DNA of 64,000 nt, from the NCBI RefSeq assembly GCF_905475395.1, contig NC_058340.1, positions 68,116,181 through 68,180,180 of the forward strand. Direction: 5' to 3'. How positions within the stretch are numbered: the stretch's first letter is position 1; each line of letters begins with the position of its first letter. Source of the stretch: Chrysoperla carnea (lineage: Eukaryota > Arthropoda > Insecta > Neuroptera > Chrysopidae). The position numbers were made by a program, and so were the translations under genes. The notes beneath the pieces are model-generated. The model worked only from the letters and a program-made list of their open reading frames with translations, had not been told where the DNA came from and made no database searches. Below, piece after piece: positions 33,672 through 47,218 of this stretch.

Positions 33672-35104
33672 GTAACAAAACATATTTTTACTATATTGAA
33701 CTAAGTTTAAAAATTACTTCACAAAATTAAAAATACACAATATTTGCAGGCAAGTAACTTTTTGGCCCTTGGTCCTTTTGGGCTCTACCAGGGCTCATTT
33801 TTAGAGCCAACAAGTGAACTTGAAGATAGGCTACAGTAATTTACTCCAGGATTCCAGGTTTAGTCACAGTAATTTTAAATCTCATTATGGCTGAAATCGT
33901 TGAAGCGCTTGACAATAAGCAGTCAGACATAGGACCTGACCTATCTTTCGTAGCAAATTCGGAACAGGAATGATTGAGCTTTTACCATGAAGAATGAAGG
34001 AATTAAATAAAAAACCAGATTTTTTTAGAAATATTTTTTGAATATATTTGGTTCCAAATACTATGTCTCTATAATACAAATATCAATATGAATGTAATAA
34101 ACATTTATCTAAAGCCATATGAATTTTTATTTTTATTTATTTTTTTATATTAAATTTCAGTATAACAAATAGGCCATAATAATGACTTGAATTGGTAAAA
34201 TATTCAAATATATATATAAATACATACAATTATTAATAATCAATCAATCAATATATTAAATTATACAATATTTAAATCTTTTTGTTCTTTTTAAAAATAT
34301 AAAATAGAAAGAAATATATTTTTAATAATTAAAGAAAAAAATGGTAACAAAATATCATTTTATGTTTAGTTTTTTAATTTATTTAAACTAATAAATTGGG
34401 TGTTGATGGCAATGGCAATATTTGCTGTGTAATGATCATTGCATATATTGCCAAAAATATTTTGAAACGACACATATTCGATAGTATGAAAAGTAATTTT
34501 CATTTAGTTACACACCATCGGAAACGAAAAAAATTGTTTGTGTCGGAATTTGATAAAATTAATTTTACAGGATATATTTCACCAAAAGTCCATGAATGGT
34601 TGTAGGTATACTTAATGTCTGAAATCGCTTTAAGATATAACTCTGGTGTCGATTTCAGTCGATATCTCTCGCACAACTCGTTCAAGGATTTTAGTAATTT
34701 TTGGAAAAAGCGAAAAAAACACAAAATTATTTTGTGTAAAAAATGTATATTTAGCCCATAGCCAATGGGTATATTTAGCCCAAACATACAAAAATCGGAT
34801 TTAATGGATGACTGATGTAGTTTTTGAGAAAACGGTTGAAATTTTACACCAAAAGCGATTTATCGGGGCGATTTCAGTGTCCAATGAACTGAGGCTTTGT
34901 TTTTTTTATCCAAATTATGCTATTAATTAAAAAAAACTGGCATAAATCCCTGAATTTTCAAGGATTATAAGTGTAGAAATATTGGTTAGATTTAATAAAT
35001 TCTCAAATCTAATTTTGTTTGATTAATTATACGTCAATATAAACAAAACCAGGACTGCGTTTATCTGAGGAGATCGCTGAGTTAACTTATCAGCCCTTGT
35101 ATCG

Positions 35105-35157
35105 GCACCTCATATATGATAATCCATTTTTTTCTATCAGATACATGAGGTGCCAGT
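35105..35157. repeat. hairpin-forming inverted repeat
   Basis: GGCACCTCATATATGAT at the left pairs imperfectly with ATCAGATACATGAGGTGCC at the right across a loop of about 15 bases. Function unknown. Confidence 0.65.
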
Positions 35158-37862
35158 ACTCTATTTCAAATCAATATGGTTCACTTCGGCTGGACGGAGC
35201 CAATGAAAATTAATTTTAGTTTAAAGAATAAATTAAAATACTAAACTTTTCGATTCGATTTAAATATTTATAATTTAAATAAAAATTTATTTAATTTTTT
35301 TTTTATAATAAATGTGGTGTAATTTGTTATTAAATATTTTTTTTAGTAATATATTTATGTATAAAAGCTTTTTAAATTACTAAATAATATATTAAATTTC
35401 AGTCTTTGTACGATAACTATTTTTATATTTATTTTTTACTTTTTAGGTAGTTTAAATGAATACAATTTTTTTTAATTTCTTTTTTTTAGTAAAGATGGCA
35501 ACAACATTGTTTTTTATTACGAACGACGAATATCTTCATTTGATGAATTTTGATGAGATGATTATAGTTCCTTGCTTGTTTTTGAGGTTAGGAAGACATT
35601 TTGAAGTTGTTTTCATTTTGGTTTTAAGTTATATAGTTTTCACAATTCCTTTATTTAAAAAAGTAATTCCATTTTGAAAGACGCGAGCGTTTCTTGAATT
35701 TTTCCTGGGTATAGGTGTAGGGTTGTGTTCCTGTTCGTTTTCCTAATTTTTGTATTACATTATAAAATTCCTTTTGGCACTGTTTTGTTTTAAAAGAGTT
35801 TCAAAAATCAATTCACTGTTATAAGTTATTAGTAATTGTAGTATCAAAAATTTAAGTTTTATTAGTCGATGTATGTGATATATTAATGGGGTCCAAGGCG
35901 TTCTGGTAGAAATAAAAATTTTTGAATGAGGCACCCTATCTAAAAAATTGTTAAAGGCGACCACCTGAATATTTTATATGAATAATAATGTATTTTTATT
36001 AGTTAAAAAACCTCAACGTGCGTTGCATATAAGGTTGTCATGAAAGTAGAAGGGGGTCTCATGTAGTTCAACAAAGTAACATTATGACGTAAATTCTGAC
36101 AGCACTGAAATGTTTATGTTGACATTTGTGATAATTTTTGTTCTAAAAAGCTAAAAACAGGAATGTTTTGTAAATGGGTACAGTTATTTATAATAAGCGC
36201 AGATCCAGGGAATTTTATTATAGGGGTGCATAAAATATGAACCAGGATATTTTTAGGAATTGACTAATTTTTATTCTTACTGTTTTGAAGAGGGATGTTG
36301 CCCCAATTGCTTGGATATAACGCCGATTCGAACGCTCTGGCGTTCAATTGAAAATTTTGAGTATCATATGATGCAGTATTTCTTCTAGGCCATAGTCCGT
36401 ATCAGCTTTAAGGGCTAACTTCGTTACTAACAAAATTCTCTTTGAATTACGACCACTTATCAAGTTTATTTTAACTAAAAATACATTAGTATTCATGGAG
36501 AAATTATAAGGTAGATGATAAAAATCAGGGCACAATTTCTGGACCTTCCATTAATTTTTGATTCGTTTTATGGTCATGAATACAAACACTTAAATTTTAT
36601 TTATTTATAAAAGTGTAAAATTTGAATTATCATTATTATAAATATTAAAAAGTTAACTGTATTATTAGTTTTGCAGTAGAGTCCCAAATTTTTTAGTTTT
36701 TTTCCATGTGCGTTTATGCATCATACAAATATGTGTATATAAAAATTTTTTTGAGAATATTCTGGACTCTACTGTGTTTTTGTAAATATGTATTTTTTGT
36801 TTTCAAAAAACGCCTACGATGATAAAAACTACATACCATTGAATTATTATTACAAAAAATTTTCTATTGAATAATTTTTATGTTACGTAACATTAATATT
36901 TTTTTTATATAACATAATTTTAAATGTTACATTTTGTATATTTTTGATTTTTTTAAAAATATTATATAAAACGATCTAGGAAATATAAATCGGGCGATTT
37001 TAACAGAAAAATGGAATGGTAGAATACAGTCTGCCCTTTCTAAAACTCAAAATAGAAATTATTTCCAATGCGAAATTTTATGCAATCGTAGGTGCTACAT
37101 AAACACAGGGGGCTTAGCAATATCTTGTGTTATCTGTTTTTCTGGTTGTAAACAGAGAGAGAATATTCGGAGAAATATTTCGAACAAAAATTGTTTGTTA
37201 CTTTATAACGAATAACATTGCAACATAGGTTGGTTTTCTTCTATCTCTTACAAGTTACGAACATATACACGACCTATTTCTTAACCTCCAGCGGTTGGTA
37301 ACACCTACGAACGCATACAATTTCACATTTCGCATTAGGATCTATCACTAGTTTAAGTATGCAAAAGGACAGATTGAATTCTGCAATTCAATTTTTTCTG
37401 TTAAAGTCACTAGATCTATTAGAAATATATCTTTGTAATTCGAAATATTTATGTGCAAAATTTTTCGGAATTTTATTTTCTCGGATCGTGATTTTTAAAT
37501 TATTATTGTGTAAACATTCTTAACATTTTCAGCCATCAAATGACTTGTAGGAGACAGTTAGGTGAATCTCAAAACTGCAGTAAAGTCTTAGATTATTTAA
37601 GGAGAAACCTTCCAAAAATTTTGCACGTATTTATTTAAAATTACTCGTTTCCACAAGATACTATCAATAGATCCATCTAAATATCGATCTATTAAACAAA
37701 AAAACATTTACAATTACACAACAATTGCTCTAAAAACTTTCTCATTCTCTACAAAAAAAAAAATTGTCTATGTACAAGAAAAAAAGTTCTCGTTCAGAAA
37801 ACTTTGTAAATTTTCTGCCGTCAAAAAATAAATTACAAAACAAATTTCAACAATTAAAATTG

Positions 37863-40800
37863 TTACGATCGTCGACCAGTACGTTCGCGACTAGTTTCAC
37901 GATGCAGTGATGTTCGAGTGCGCGTGGGAGATCCTGATGAAACGCGTGTTTTACGTGATCGTTTAAATTTCGCCATATCTTCGCCAAATACATCGCCCGT
38001 ACGTAATGCTGATATTAAATCGTCGAATTCACCTTTTGCATCGGTCTTATCATGGTTACCGTTGGTTGTACCATTGATGCTACCATTTTGTAATCCTAAG
38101 GATTTTGATACGGATGATAGGATACCTTCTCGACTACTTTTACGTTCCATCGTACGTTTTTTCAATTCGGCCTCTTGCTTGGCACGTTTCTCTTCTTCTT
38201 CTTGACGTTTACGCATATTTTCATTGTCTTGATGAGCATCAGCAAATGCTGTTAAGAATGCATCGAAGATACCGAAAAACTCATCGGGCTGAATGGCTGT
38301 TGGATCTTCCCCAAATAAGCGGACAGCACGATCAAATCGGGTCTAAAAAAATAAATAAGAGATTTTTTAATTCATTGTAAAAATAATTTAAAATGTGAAC
38401 AGTCAGATTTAAAATAACCTTAACCCCAAAAAATAACGGGGCCGTATTTCCTGGGAAGAGGCATGGACAATTACGCCGAAGCCACTCTTCAATAGCTTCA
38501 TCTTCCTGAACGATGAAGCGAAACACAGAACTTCGTCAAAGGGCTTTTGGAGTTATTGACACATACAAAACGAATAAAATTTTACCTTCATATCTGTGAA
38601 TTGATCATCCAATTCTGCTAAACGGCATGTGGCTGTTGCTTGAAACTCGCGCATAACAGGCACAAAACGATCAGCAGGATTTGGTGGTGTCATATGAGCA
38701 CGATGATATTCAATTTCACGGCCGACTTCTTTCAAACCAGCGCGCAATTGTCGTACATCTTTTTCAAGCTCACCCAATGACACTTTAGCTGCATCTCTTA
38801 CATGAGTTAGTTCTTCATCCAATTTCAATATATCCTTAAACTATTGAAAAATAAAAAAATTAATTTCCAAAAGATTACATGAGAAGCTTTTTAAATTACC
38901 TTCTTTTCTAATATTTGCACCAGATAATGTAACAAAGTGGTTCCTTTTGCTGCACTCGATTTTGTATCAGCTAAACGATTCAAAGATGCTAAACGGAAAC
39001 CAGTTGCATTGCCACGAGCACCACGATTCATGTAGTTTCCTAACGCAAGAACTAATTCAAGTAAGCGACGTAATCGTCTTGATCTTGCTACTTCACGAGA
39101 CGCTTCCATAACACTGTTGATACGCGGTGTAACTTCGTTTAGCGCTAAATTAAAACGTTTCTTATAGTGTAAGCTGCGCAAGCGTTGTTCGTAGTGAGGA
39201 ATTCTATAACAAAAGCACATCAAATATTAAAATATGAGTTTTGGAAGGTCAATTCGACTTTATCTTAAAAACTTACTTGGATATTTCGTAAAGAAAACGA
39301 TCTGCCCGTGCTAAGGAATCAATTTCGTCACTATGTTCTTCTAAAAGTGCTGCTTCTTCTGTGCTTGGTGTAAATTTTAATAATTGTTCAACCATATCGA
39401 TTGGTAATTGTTCTTTACTGTCCATACTTAATATTACTCTGAAAAGAGAACAATAACTGTAATATTACTCTGAAAAGAGAACAATAATTTTACTGTGGTG
39501 CTGTCTTGCAGGTACGAGTTTGAAAAAAGCATCTGGCCAATCTAATTTGAGCCGCCTTGGCCAGTTATAAGAGCTTCAGCCACAAAAAACATACCTACGT
39601 TAGAAACCTTTAAGCTTTTGGTAATTTTGGATTAGGAATATCCACTTACTTTGAAATATCTTCATCAGACATTTTTAATTTGGACAATAAAATTGTACAA
39701 TTTTGAGCACGTCGTCCATCGATAACCGACAATACTTTGGTACGATTTTTACCAATTTGTCGTAAATCCTCAATAGAACCATCGTTAACAACACCATTCT
39801 TTTGATATGCACAAAACAATCGATCAATACATTCCAATTCCATGGCATTATACAATTTAGAATCATCTAATTCATTCCAAATTGTTCCATTTAATTTGGT
39901 CTCCGGTAACTTGGACCAATTAAATGATTTTAATGGATTCGATGGTTGTGGTACATTACGTTTTGTTTCCATTCGTATTGGCGGTGCATTCGGTGGTGGT
40001 GCTACGGGCGGTGTTGATAATGGTAGTGGTGGTGGTCCTGGAGCGGGAGGAGGTGGAGGTGCTGCCATGATTGGAGGAGGTGGTGGGGGTAAGAAGTCAG
40101 ATGCTTTGAAATCTTTATCCGTTCCATTGGATATATTTAGTCCCATCACTTTGGCATCGTCTGGTATACTACCAGAACTGACTAATTGTTCGAGCCGAAG
40201 TCTTTCGCACCGTTCGTTGTTCACCATACGATCTAATTCAGCGGTTTTATATTCGAGCTCACTGACTCGTTGTCGTGTTTCGATATGTGAGGCTGTTTCT
40301 TTTTCTAAACGTTCCTTAAATCGTGCTAAACTTGATTCGGCGTCCTCTTTTTCTTGTGTTCGCAAATCTAATTCTTGTTCTTTTTTCGCGAGACGATTTG
40401 ATATTTCTGTATTTTCGTGTTCAAGTTCTTCAGCTTTTTTTCGAGCTGCCACTAATTCTTCTTCTTTTGCTAATCTGAAAGATAAATTTAATTTTTTTAA
40501 TTTAGTGGAAACCAATATCGATTAAATGTGTTGGACTTTTCAAAATAAATGATCTTAATTTAGGGCTGAATCGAAAAACAAACTGGAAAATTATTGGAAA
40601 TACTTACAAATGTACAATTTCCTTAACATTAATTTCAATTGGGGCAACATCTGGATTTTTCACGCTATTTGTCTCAGCTTCCGTGGATTGTAAAACAATT
40701 TGTTGAACAATTCGATCAAACAATAACCAATGTTGAGGATGTGATCCATAATCCACTACAAAAAGACAATTTATTAGCAAAATCGTAAAATTTGGGGATT

Positions 40801-42230
40801 TTTCCTTTAAATACTTACATGGTAATAACAGACAATGTTCCAATAAGGAGAGTAAATGTGGATAAGCAGCTGTATGACTTAGCTTTCGACGTACAATATC
40901 AAACATAGCTGACGCACTTTTCGTATCAATATGCTCCTGTTCAAAACGTCTGGCTAATTCCTTTTCGTCCTCATTTCGAACCATTTCAAAGAAATCCAAA
41001 TGCCGATTTAACATTTCATTCTCATGACCACGTAATTTATCGATTATAGGTTGAATGCCTAACATTAAAAATTCGTACCTCAAATGTAACCTACGGAGAA
41101 CAGAAAAGTTATAGAAAAGGAAAGATTTCGGTGAATTATGTGCGAAATTTACCTGAATTCTAAATTTTCCTGACAAAGACCATAATTTAACACAGCATTT
41201 ACGAATGACATAATTGCCGTTTTTAAATTAACTTCGTCACGATAAACACCAGTCGAACGATCTAAGTCGTTTATAATTCCTTGAAATCGTGTTCGTTCGA
41301 ATGCAAATTGTTGATAATGTTGCATTGCATCGAGAATTTTTCGATGTCCGCCTGGAACTAAACATACAGCACCTAATATTTCGAGAACGGCAACTTTTGT
41401 TTTGATATTTTCCGAGCTTAACGATTGTGATATTACATTTATTCCTGTGGGATGAGCTAACACGTGGGCTCGACCATGCTAAAGATTACAAAATGTACAT
41501 CAGAAAATTTGAATCAATGCAAAATTTTAGGGAAAACTTACCGAGTTATTCATGAGTGCTTTTATGCATCCAATTAAACTTGTATGCAATGAGCTTTGAG
41601 CCGCTGCATATGGTAACGCTTTTAAACAATCCAGTAACGCCACAAGTCCTCCCAGCTCGATAAACCGTAGCACAAAACTATGCGTAGATGTACGTAACGC
41701 TGTTTTTAAGCCATCAACTTGTTTTGTTTGCGACTTAATCGTTTCGTCATTATCATCGCCGGTAAAATCTTCAGGCCAATCCAAAAATTCTTTGAGCTTT
41801 TGTGTATAGTGTTCGGGTGCATGCTCTTGATTTTGTTCAGCACCACTTTCTACACCTAATTTTCTTGAGCAGTATATTTGCCATTTTTTATGTGATGGCA
41901 AACTAAGCATAGCCGCTTTGTTGGGCGCACTGAGATCAAGTTCTTCCACCAATTCCGCGAATCGAGCATCCAATTCAGCTTGAGGTGGCATTGGTTGTGT
42001 TGGAGTGAGTGCTTGTAATGTGCCCGTTGCTTCCACAACACAGTACGTAATCTCTGGTGGTTCGTCATTCTGAAAGAATTCAAAAAGTTTATAAATAAAT
42101 TTTATTACGATTCTCCTGTTAATCATTTTGGAATTTGCCTAATTGTGCACAGTGACTATAAGTTAGAAAAAATTTGTTTTACCTGTAAACAACCACACCA
42201 CCCAGAACGTGGCCTAGCATGGGCTGGCAT
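37863..42230 (-). CDS. DAAM: formin, Dishevelled-associated activator of morphogenesis (DAAM)
   Basis: Nucleates and elongates unbranched actin filaments downstream of Rho GTPases and Dishevelled (planar polarity, tracheal cuticle, muscle and axon in flies). Exons, in reading order: 42183-42230, 41542-42069, 41153-41478, 40819-41090, 40608-40755, 39650-40474, 39277-39438, 38900-39203, 38586-38840 and 37863-38342. Phases agree and give 1115 aa. It starts [16 protein letters not shown] and then [10 protein letters not shown], the DAAM N-terminus. GBD/FH3 spans about 17-435 ([25 protein letters not shown]). A coiled coil lies at about 441-545, and a proline-rich FH1 at about 569-608. FH2 covers about 615-1010, with [30 protein letters not shown] and [11 protein letters not shown]. 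The DAD is near the C-terminus, [14 protein letters not shown] followed by basic KRSRKTR. No broken frame. Family assignment is very secure. Confidence 0.96.
38419..38505 (-). CDS. DAAM: candidate 87 bp cassette exon of DAAM
   Basis: Lies in the intron between exons 38586-38840 and 37863-38342. On the minus strand it is preceded by CGTTCAG and followed by GTTATT, giving AG/GT borders. It is exactly 29 codons, opens in the same phase (0) as both neighbours and has no stop: [19 protein letters not shown], then [10 protein letters not shown]. It is less AT-rich than the surrounding intron. Inclusion would put 29 residues between FTDMK and [13 protein letters not shown] in the last part of FH2, where human DAAM1 has no insertion. 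So I read it as an alternative exon rather than a constitutive one. No transcript evidence is available here. Confidence 0.55.
39430..39490. repeat. 31 bp tandem duplication across a DAAM splice acceptor
   Basis: AATATTACTCTGAAAAGAGA plus ACAATAA occurs at 39430 and again at 39461. On the minus strand this copies the acceptor CTTTTCAG and the first bases of the exon at 39277-39438. The gene-distal copy is a potential competing acceptor 31 nt upstream. Confidence 0.85.
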
Positions 42231-42296
42231 CGTGGGGCAGGTTAATCGGGGTAGAGCCTCACGTACTCGATCCCACCCTGCCCCTGGTCGAAGACC
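42183..42296 (-). other. DAAM: first recognised DAAM exon including 5'UTR
   Basis: The exon runs from an acceptor (ATTACAG, 42297-42303) to the donor at 42182. It carries 66 nt of leader and the ATG at 42230. The presence of an acceptor means at least one more non-coding exon lies upstream; I could not place it. The leader is GC-richer than its surroundings. Confidence 0.75.
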
Positions 42297-44040
42297 CTGT
42301 AATTAAAAAAATAAATAATTTTAGTAAAAAACAAAAACAATAATTATTTTAAAAGTTTTCTTATAACAAATACATTTCAGTTAATGATTTCTTTCACTTT
42401 CAAACGCCATTTTGACCATGAAAGTATATATCATATTTAAACTTGATTCTATATTATTTTTACAAAATTTTTTGATTAGTCATTCCGTTTATGCAGATTT
42501 CTTTAATTAAAATATGTTTATTTGTTATTATTAATATTTCTATTTGTTGCTTTTTGTTATGTGTTTGTAATGAAAGTGAATTTCATAAAATAATAAATAA
42601 CTTTTATTGATTTTTATTTTTATTGGTATGTTAAATATTTATTGACAATTTGCCTAAAATAAAACATTAACGATTCATAAATATGCAAACAAACACAATT
42701 TGTTATCATTTTTGTAATAAGCAATTTTCTTTATCGCAACTTACATGTTAATCATGTGATAGTGATTGCATATACTGAAAATCAAACCAATTAATTTGAC
42801 AGGTTATTGTTAACGATTTTGTGTTAAGTTTTTATACAACCATCATAAAAAAAAACACATTTGAAGATGGGTTTTGGTTTGCCAAACCTTAAACCTGATT
42901 AAATTTTCAATAATAATCCGTTTATAGTGTTACTATGATTCAAAAAATACGAAAATTAGATTGGAATGGACACCTAATGAGTAGTTTTTGAGATATATGA
43001 TCTTAAAGCCTCTAGAATTCGAGATTATCAAATTCGAATACATGATTGGTTGATATCTTGAAAAATGTTAATTTGATTAGAATTTCAAAAAAATTTTATT
43101 GAAATCGAAGATCACATAATTTTTTCGAATTATTTTAAAAGGCTACGGGGCCTGTGAAAAATTGCGAAAGTCGGAAAATTTTTATAGTCCTACATTTTCA
43201 ATAAAAATTAGTTTATAAGAAAATTATGACCCAAGAAACACAAAAATCGAGTTTAAATGGACACATGATGAGTAATTTTTGAGGTATCTAAATCGAGATT
43301 TTCGGATTTGAAGTCATGATTGATCTTGCAAAATATCGGTTTGATTAAAATTTTAACAAGAATCAAAGCCAGACTAATTTAATTTAACAGAAGCAATAAA
43401 TTTTTAAAATATTTAAAATTTTGATAATAAACCGCGCCTCTTATGAATATTAAAATCAAATTTTACATAAAAACGTGAGAACTATATAATTTTATTAATT
43501 TATAATTAAATTTGTTTCTATAGCCAGCTGATGTAGCAAGCTACATTTCTAAAAAAAAATTAATAAAAATAAAATAAAATTAAAAAAAATTTATTAAAAA
43601 TCATTTCATTTAATTTATGCATTGATTGAAATGAAATCAACTTTCAATCAAATTATATTTCATACATTAAAAATTAAGAATAGAATTTAAACTAATTTTT
43701 TTTGATTATGATAACAACATGTGAAAAGGTGTTATTATTTTTAATAAAAACATATTTTTTGTTTTGTTTTGTATTGTATTTTGATTTGCATACATGCAAA
43801 ATGTCAGATTGTGAATTATAATATAAATATTAATAATAAATAATAATAATAATAAAAATGATTTGTTTTTAAAAATGATTTAAAAATAAACCTTATGAAT
43901 CACACTTTCATTTTTCGTTATTATTTTTAGCTATTTGTTTAGCTTAACATTAAAGAAAAGCGATAAATGAAGTGATGTATTTGAGCTACCAACAACGTCA
44001 CGAAAAAATTTATTTCAAGACTGCTGGATTTTAAATATTT

Positions 44041-44330
44041 TTATACCTTGTATACCTATATAAAATATATATCAAGGTATACTAATTTTAGTCGCAAGTT
44101 TGTAGCACTTATAAATATAGATGATACGAACAAAATTTTGGCATGGTTGTTCATAAAATCACCTTATTAGTCCATTTCCGTCTATACGCTCCATCTTGTA
44201 AGCTGTTAGAGGTAGAACAAAAGTTTAAATATAAAAAATGTTTCTTATAAAAAAATAAGCGACTTTTGTTTGAAACATTTTTTCGTAAATAAGACCGTTT
44301 ACTCGTGAGGGTGCAAATTAGGACACAATT
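44041..44330 (-). mobile_element. family B fragment (inverted)
   Basis: Reverse complement of the right part of 10731-11312, recognised by CATAAAATCACCTTATTAGT, AACAAAAGTTTAAAT, TTTGAAACATTTTTTCGTAA and CTCGTGAGGGTG. The left part of the element is missing. Confidence 0.7.
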
Positions 44331-46743
44331 TTGGTTTCCATTTTCTACAAAACTTTAAAAGATAAGCAGTTTAAAATTTGTAGATAGCTTCAAATAGTAG
44401 TCTTGTGAATGATTTTTGAAAAACGAAAAATAATTCTTGAAAATTCTTTCGAAATATTCGAAAACCAAGAAAAATACCGACCAAAAAGCCTCCATAATTC
44501 TAATTTATTAAAAATAATGCAAGCATTGACATTTAAAACTTTCTATTCAGGGTATTCCAGCAATTAACTCAGTCGATTGTTTTTTTTTCACTAGTTTTTA
44601 TTATAATTGTTCAATGACTATTATTCTTAAAGTTAAAAATTTTTTTTCTATTAATTTTTAAAAATTGAAAGTTTAAACAAAATTTTGTTTTAAGTTAAAT
44701 GAGTCGTGTGACCTTAACGATACTCCCAGACCAGCCCTTCATTTTTCAAAACCACGATATTTTTAATACATTTTGTTTGCTGACATTATAACTGATTAAT
44801 GAGTGTTTTGTTGAAAGAGAAACCATTAAAAAAACACTAATTTTTTAAAACTTTACTTATTATGATGAAGGTCTGTTAAAAAGTTGTACAGAATGTAAAA
44901 GAATTTTGGGTCAAATATATAAAATTTGTTTGAATTTATCTTGAGATTTGTTTCACAAAAATAAGATAAAAAAGTTGTATAAACATTGTCAAAGATTTTC
45001 AGTTTTTGATATTTACAATGATTACAGGCGCGGATCCAGTCCTCAAAAAGGTGATAGGCACGGCACAGCTACCCGAAAATCACCCAAATGCGAGTCAGAG
45101 TAAGAAGAACTCGCTCATTATAGTATACAACAACACGAACACTAGTAAATTAATAAACCTGTAAAATGTTAGTTAGTTCACTCACAAAAATTACAAAAGT
45201 AAATGTATGTTTATTTGCACATCGCAATGTCACATTTAGACTCTAAACTACTGAACCAATTTTGATGAAATTTTTACAACTTCGAATAATAACAATAAAT
45301 TAAACAAGCTTTCGCGAAAGCGTTGATAATGTCATCGATATCCAGATCTTGAGGAGAGCTAGTCTAAATAATCTTTCCTGCTCCATTAAGGCACGCAATC
45401 AAGATTTAACACCGCGATATGTAGAAAACGATCTCTCTGCAGTAGCTATGCTGGAGGGAAGAGTTGTCAGTATTTGCAAGAACATTTTTATATTTCTTAC
45501 CCGACTTCTCCTTTTTTCCCAGTGAAAAATTTCATGAAAATCCAGAGTTTTCATAATAAATTTTTGTAATTATGTGTTTATCAGTTAAATATAAACATTT
45601 CGGCTCACATTAATCTACTCTCAAGAAATTTTAGCAAAAAAAAAAAAAGATGAAATAACTTAAAAAAAATACTGAACTTTTTTCCCTATGAAAATTCCAT
45701 CGAAATCGGATATTTTTTTTTTATTTCTATGAAAGGAATTTCAAAAATGATACCTTGTTTTTCGTTTCCGAATAACTTTTAGTATTAACACATTCATGAA
45801 ACACACTGTACTTTTTTCAAAGACGTTAATTGATAGCTAAATTAAAAGAAAGTAAATCTCTTCTCGACTGTTCATGATGGTGATGGCTTCTTTCTATCTG
45901 ACTAATATAATAATTACTTATGAGATTGTTAATGCTTTTGTAACTCCAAAAGTGAATTTATCAAATTTAATTATTTTCAAAAGTAAGTAAAATTTTCTTT
46001 AACAAAATAATATCCATTATCTGTTATTTCTATCTTCTCTCTTCTTGCAAGTGCTTACAAAAACATTATTTCGTGATAATATAATAAAATAATAAATATT
46101 ATTAGTTGATAAATTAGAAATTTTACATAGGTAGAGTGAATTTAATCGGTAAATAAGATAATAATTCGACAGTCGGTAAATATGATGATAATTTGATTTG
46201 ATACTTTTTAGCGAATTACCGAAAGAAATGAAGCTATTGCTTTTGTATTGATGGTGGAATTATCGAAAAATTTCTTCAAATGTTCATCGATCCTACCTGC
46301 TAAATGTCAAAAATGATCATCGTTAAAATTTATATATATATGTATGTGCATATAACTATATACGTTTACGTTCCTGTAAAGTACGATTTGAATAAAATTT
46401 GGTGCCAAGAAGGGTTTTGTTATTTGAAAGGTCAAGTATGTTAATGAGAAAAATCGACACATAAACAAAGAGTGCGGGGCTCCATAAAGAACAAAATTTT
46501 GATTAGGTAAAGTCTCAAATACGCAAAGTATACTGTACCTTGAATCTAAATACCATTGGTAACAAAATATACCATTAGATAATCGAAGTGTAAATTGGGG
46601 AAAGAAGTTAAATTCATCCAGAGTCATTACTATTCCAGATTCGGGCACCATACAACAAGCCTCATGGTTGATTTATGGCTTTTTGGCTGGCCATAGCCTT
46701 GTTGCTGTCGGTTTTATAAAAAAAAATGAGTGTTGTTGTGTTT

Positions 46744-47061
46744 GGATCCAGATAACACCGTAGATACATTTTTCGACCTGTATTGTTTTTATTAAAAAAC
46801 AATACAGGTCCTCTTTAAAGCGGGTGTTATGAATTTCTATGTTATTAAACAAGAGCTTATTTATTAATGTGCTTTTTTTTTTGGAAAATAATAATGGATC
46901 AAGATAACACCGTAAAAAAATACATTTTTCGATTAAATAAAGACAGACCTTTTTTTTAATTAAAAAACAATACAGGCCCTTTTTAAAGCGGTTGTTATCA
47001 ATTTCGATGTTAGTAAACAAGAGCTTATTTATTGATGTGCTTTTTTTTTTGGAAAATAATA
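46744..47061. repeat. tandem duplication, unit about 150-165 bp
   Basis: Copies at 46744-46894 and 46896-47061 share AGATAACACCGTA, ACAATACAGG, CTTTTTAAAGCGG or CTCTTTAAAGCGG, AAACAAGAGCTTATTTATT and GGAAAATAATA. The first copy contains a 16 bp perfect-arm hairpin (GACCTGTATTGTTTTT, 46775-46790, against 46795-46810). It ends 160 bp before the protease start, so it may sit within its promoter region. Confidence 0.8.
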
Positions 47062-47218
47062 AACATAATTATTTGATAATACTTTTTAAGTATAATTAAA
47101 ATTAGCACTCCGATGTCAAGGCTAATTCATTAAAAGTTTATCATTTTATCTTTCAAATGTTTCATACAAAATTCTGTGCCTCTAAACATATTTTAGTTCA
47201 TTTTAAAATCTTGTAAGA

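Larger units (their letters stand above)
33480..37862. other. intergenic region between Hsp70 copy B and DAAM
   Basis: No gene recognised. It contains the 76 bp tandem duplication and a hairpin near 35105-35157 (GGCACCTCATATATGATAAT against ATCAGATACATGAGGTGCC). The remainder is unique AT-rich DNA. The last part probably holds the DAAM 3'UTR. Confidence 0.55.
42304..47218. other. DAAM upstream / intergenic region before the protease
   Basis: Long AT-rich region that should contain DAAM's upstream non-coding exon and promoter. It includes an inverted family B fragment (44041-44330) and the tandem duplication at 46744-47061. No other gene recognised. Confidence 0.55.

Noticed and set aside
34500-34787. 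95-codon minus-strand open frame
   Set aside because: No recognisable family and typical of chance frames in AT-rich DNA.
39842-40525. 227-codon open frame on the plus strand with a Gly-rich stretch
   Set aside because: Antisense of the DAAM FH1 polyproline and coiled-coil exon; composition is fully explained by DAAM.
46307-47020. Two minus-strand open frames of about 115 codons
   Set aside because: The second lies on the tandem duplication and shows the repeat in its own protein; no family match for either.
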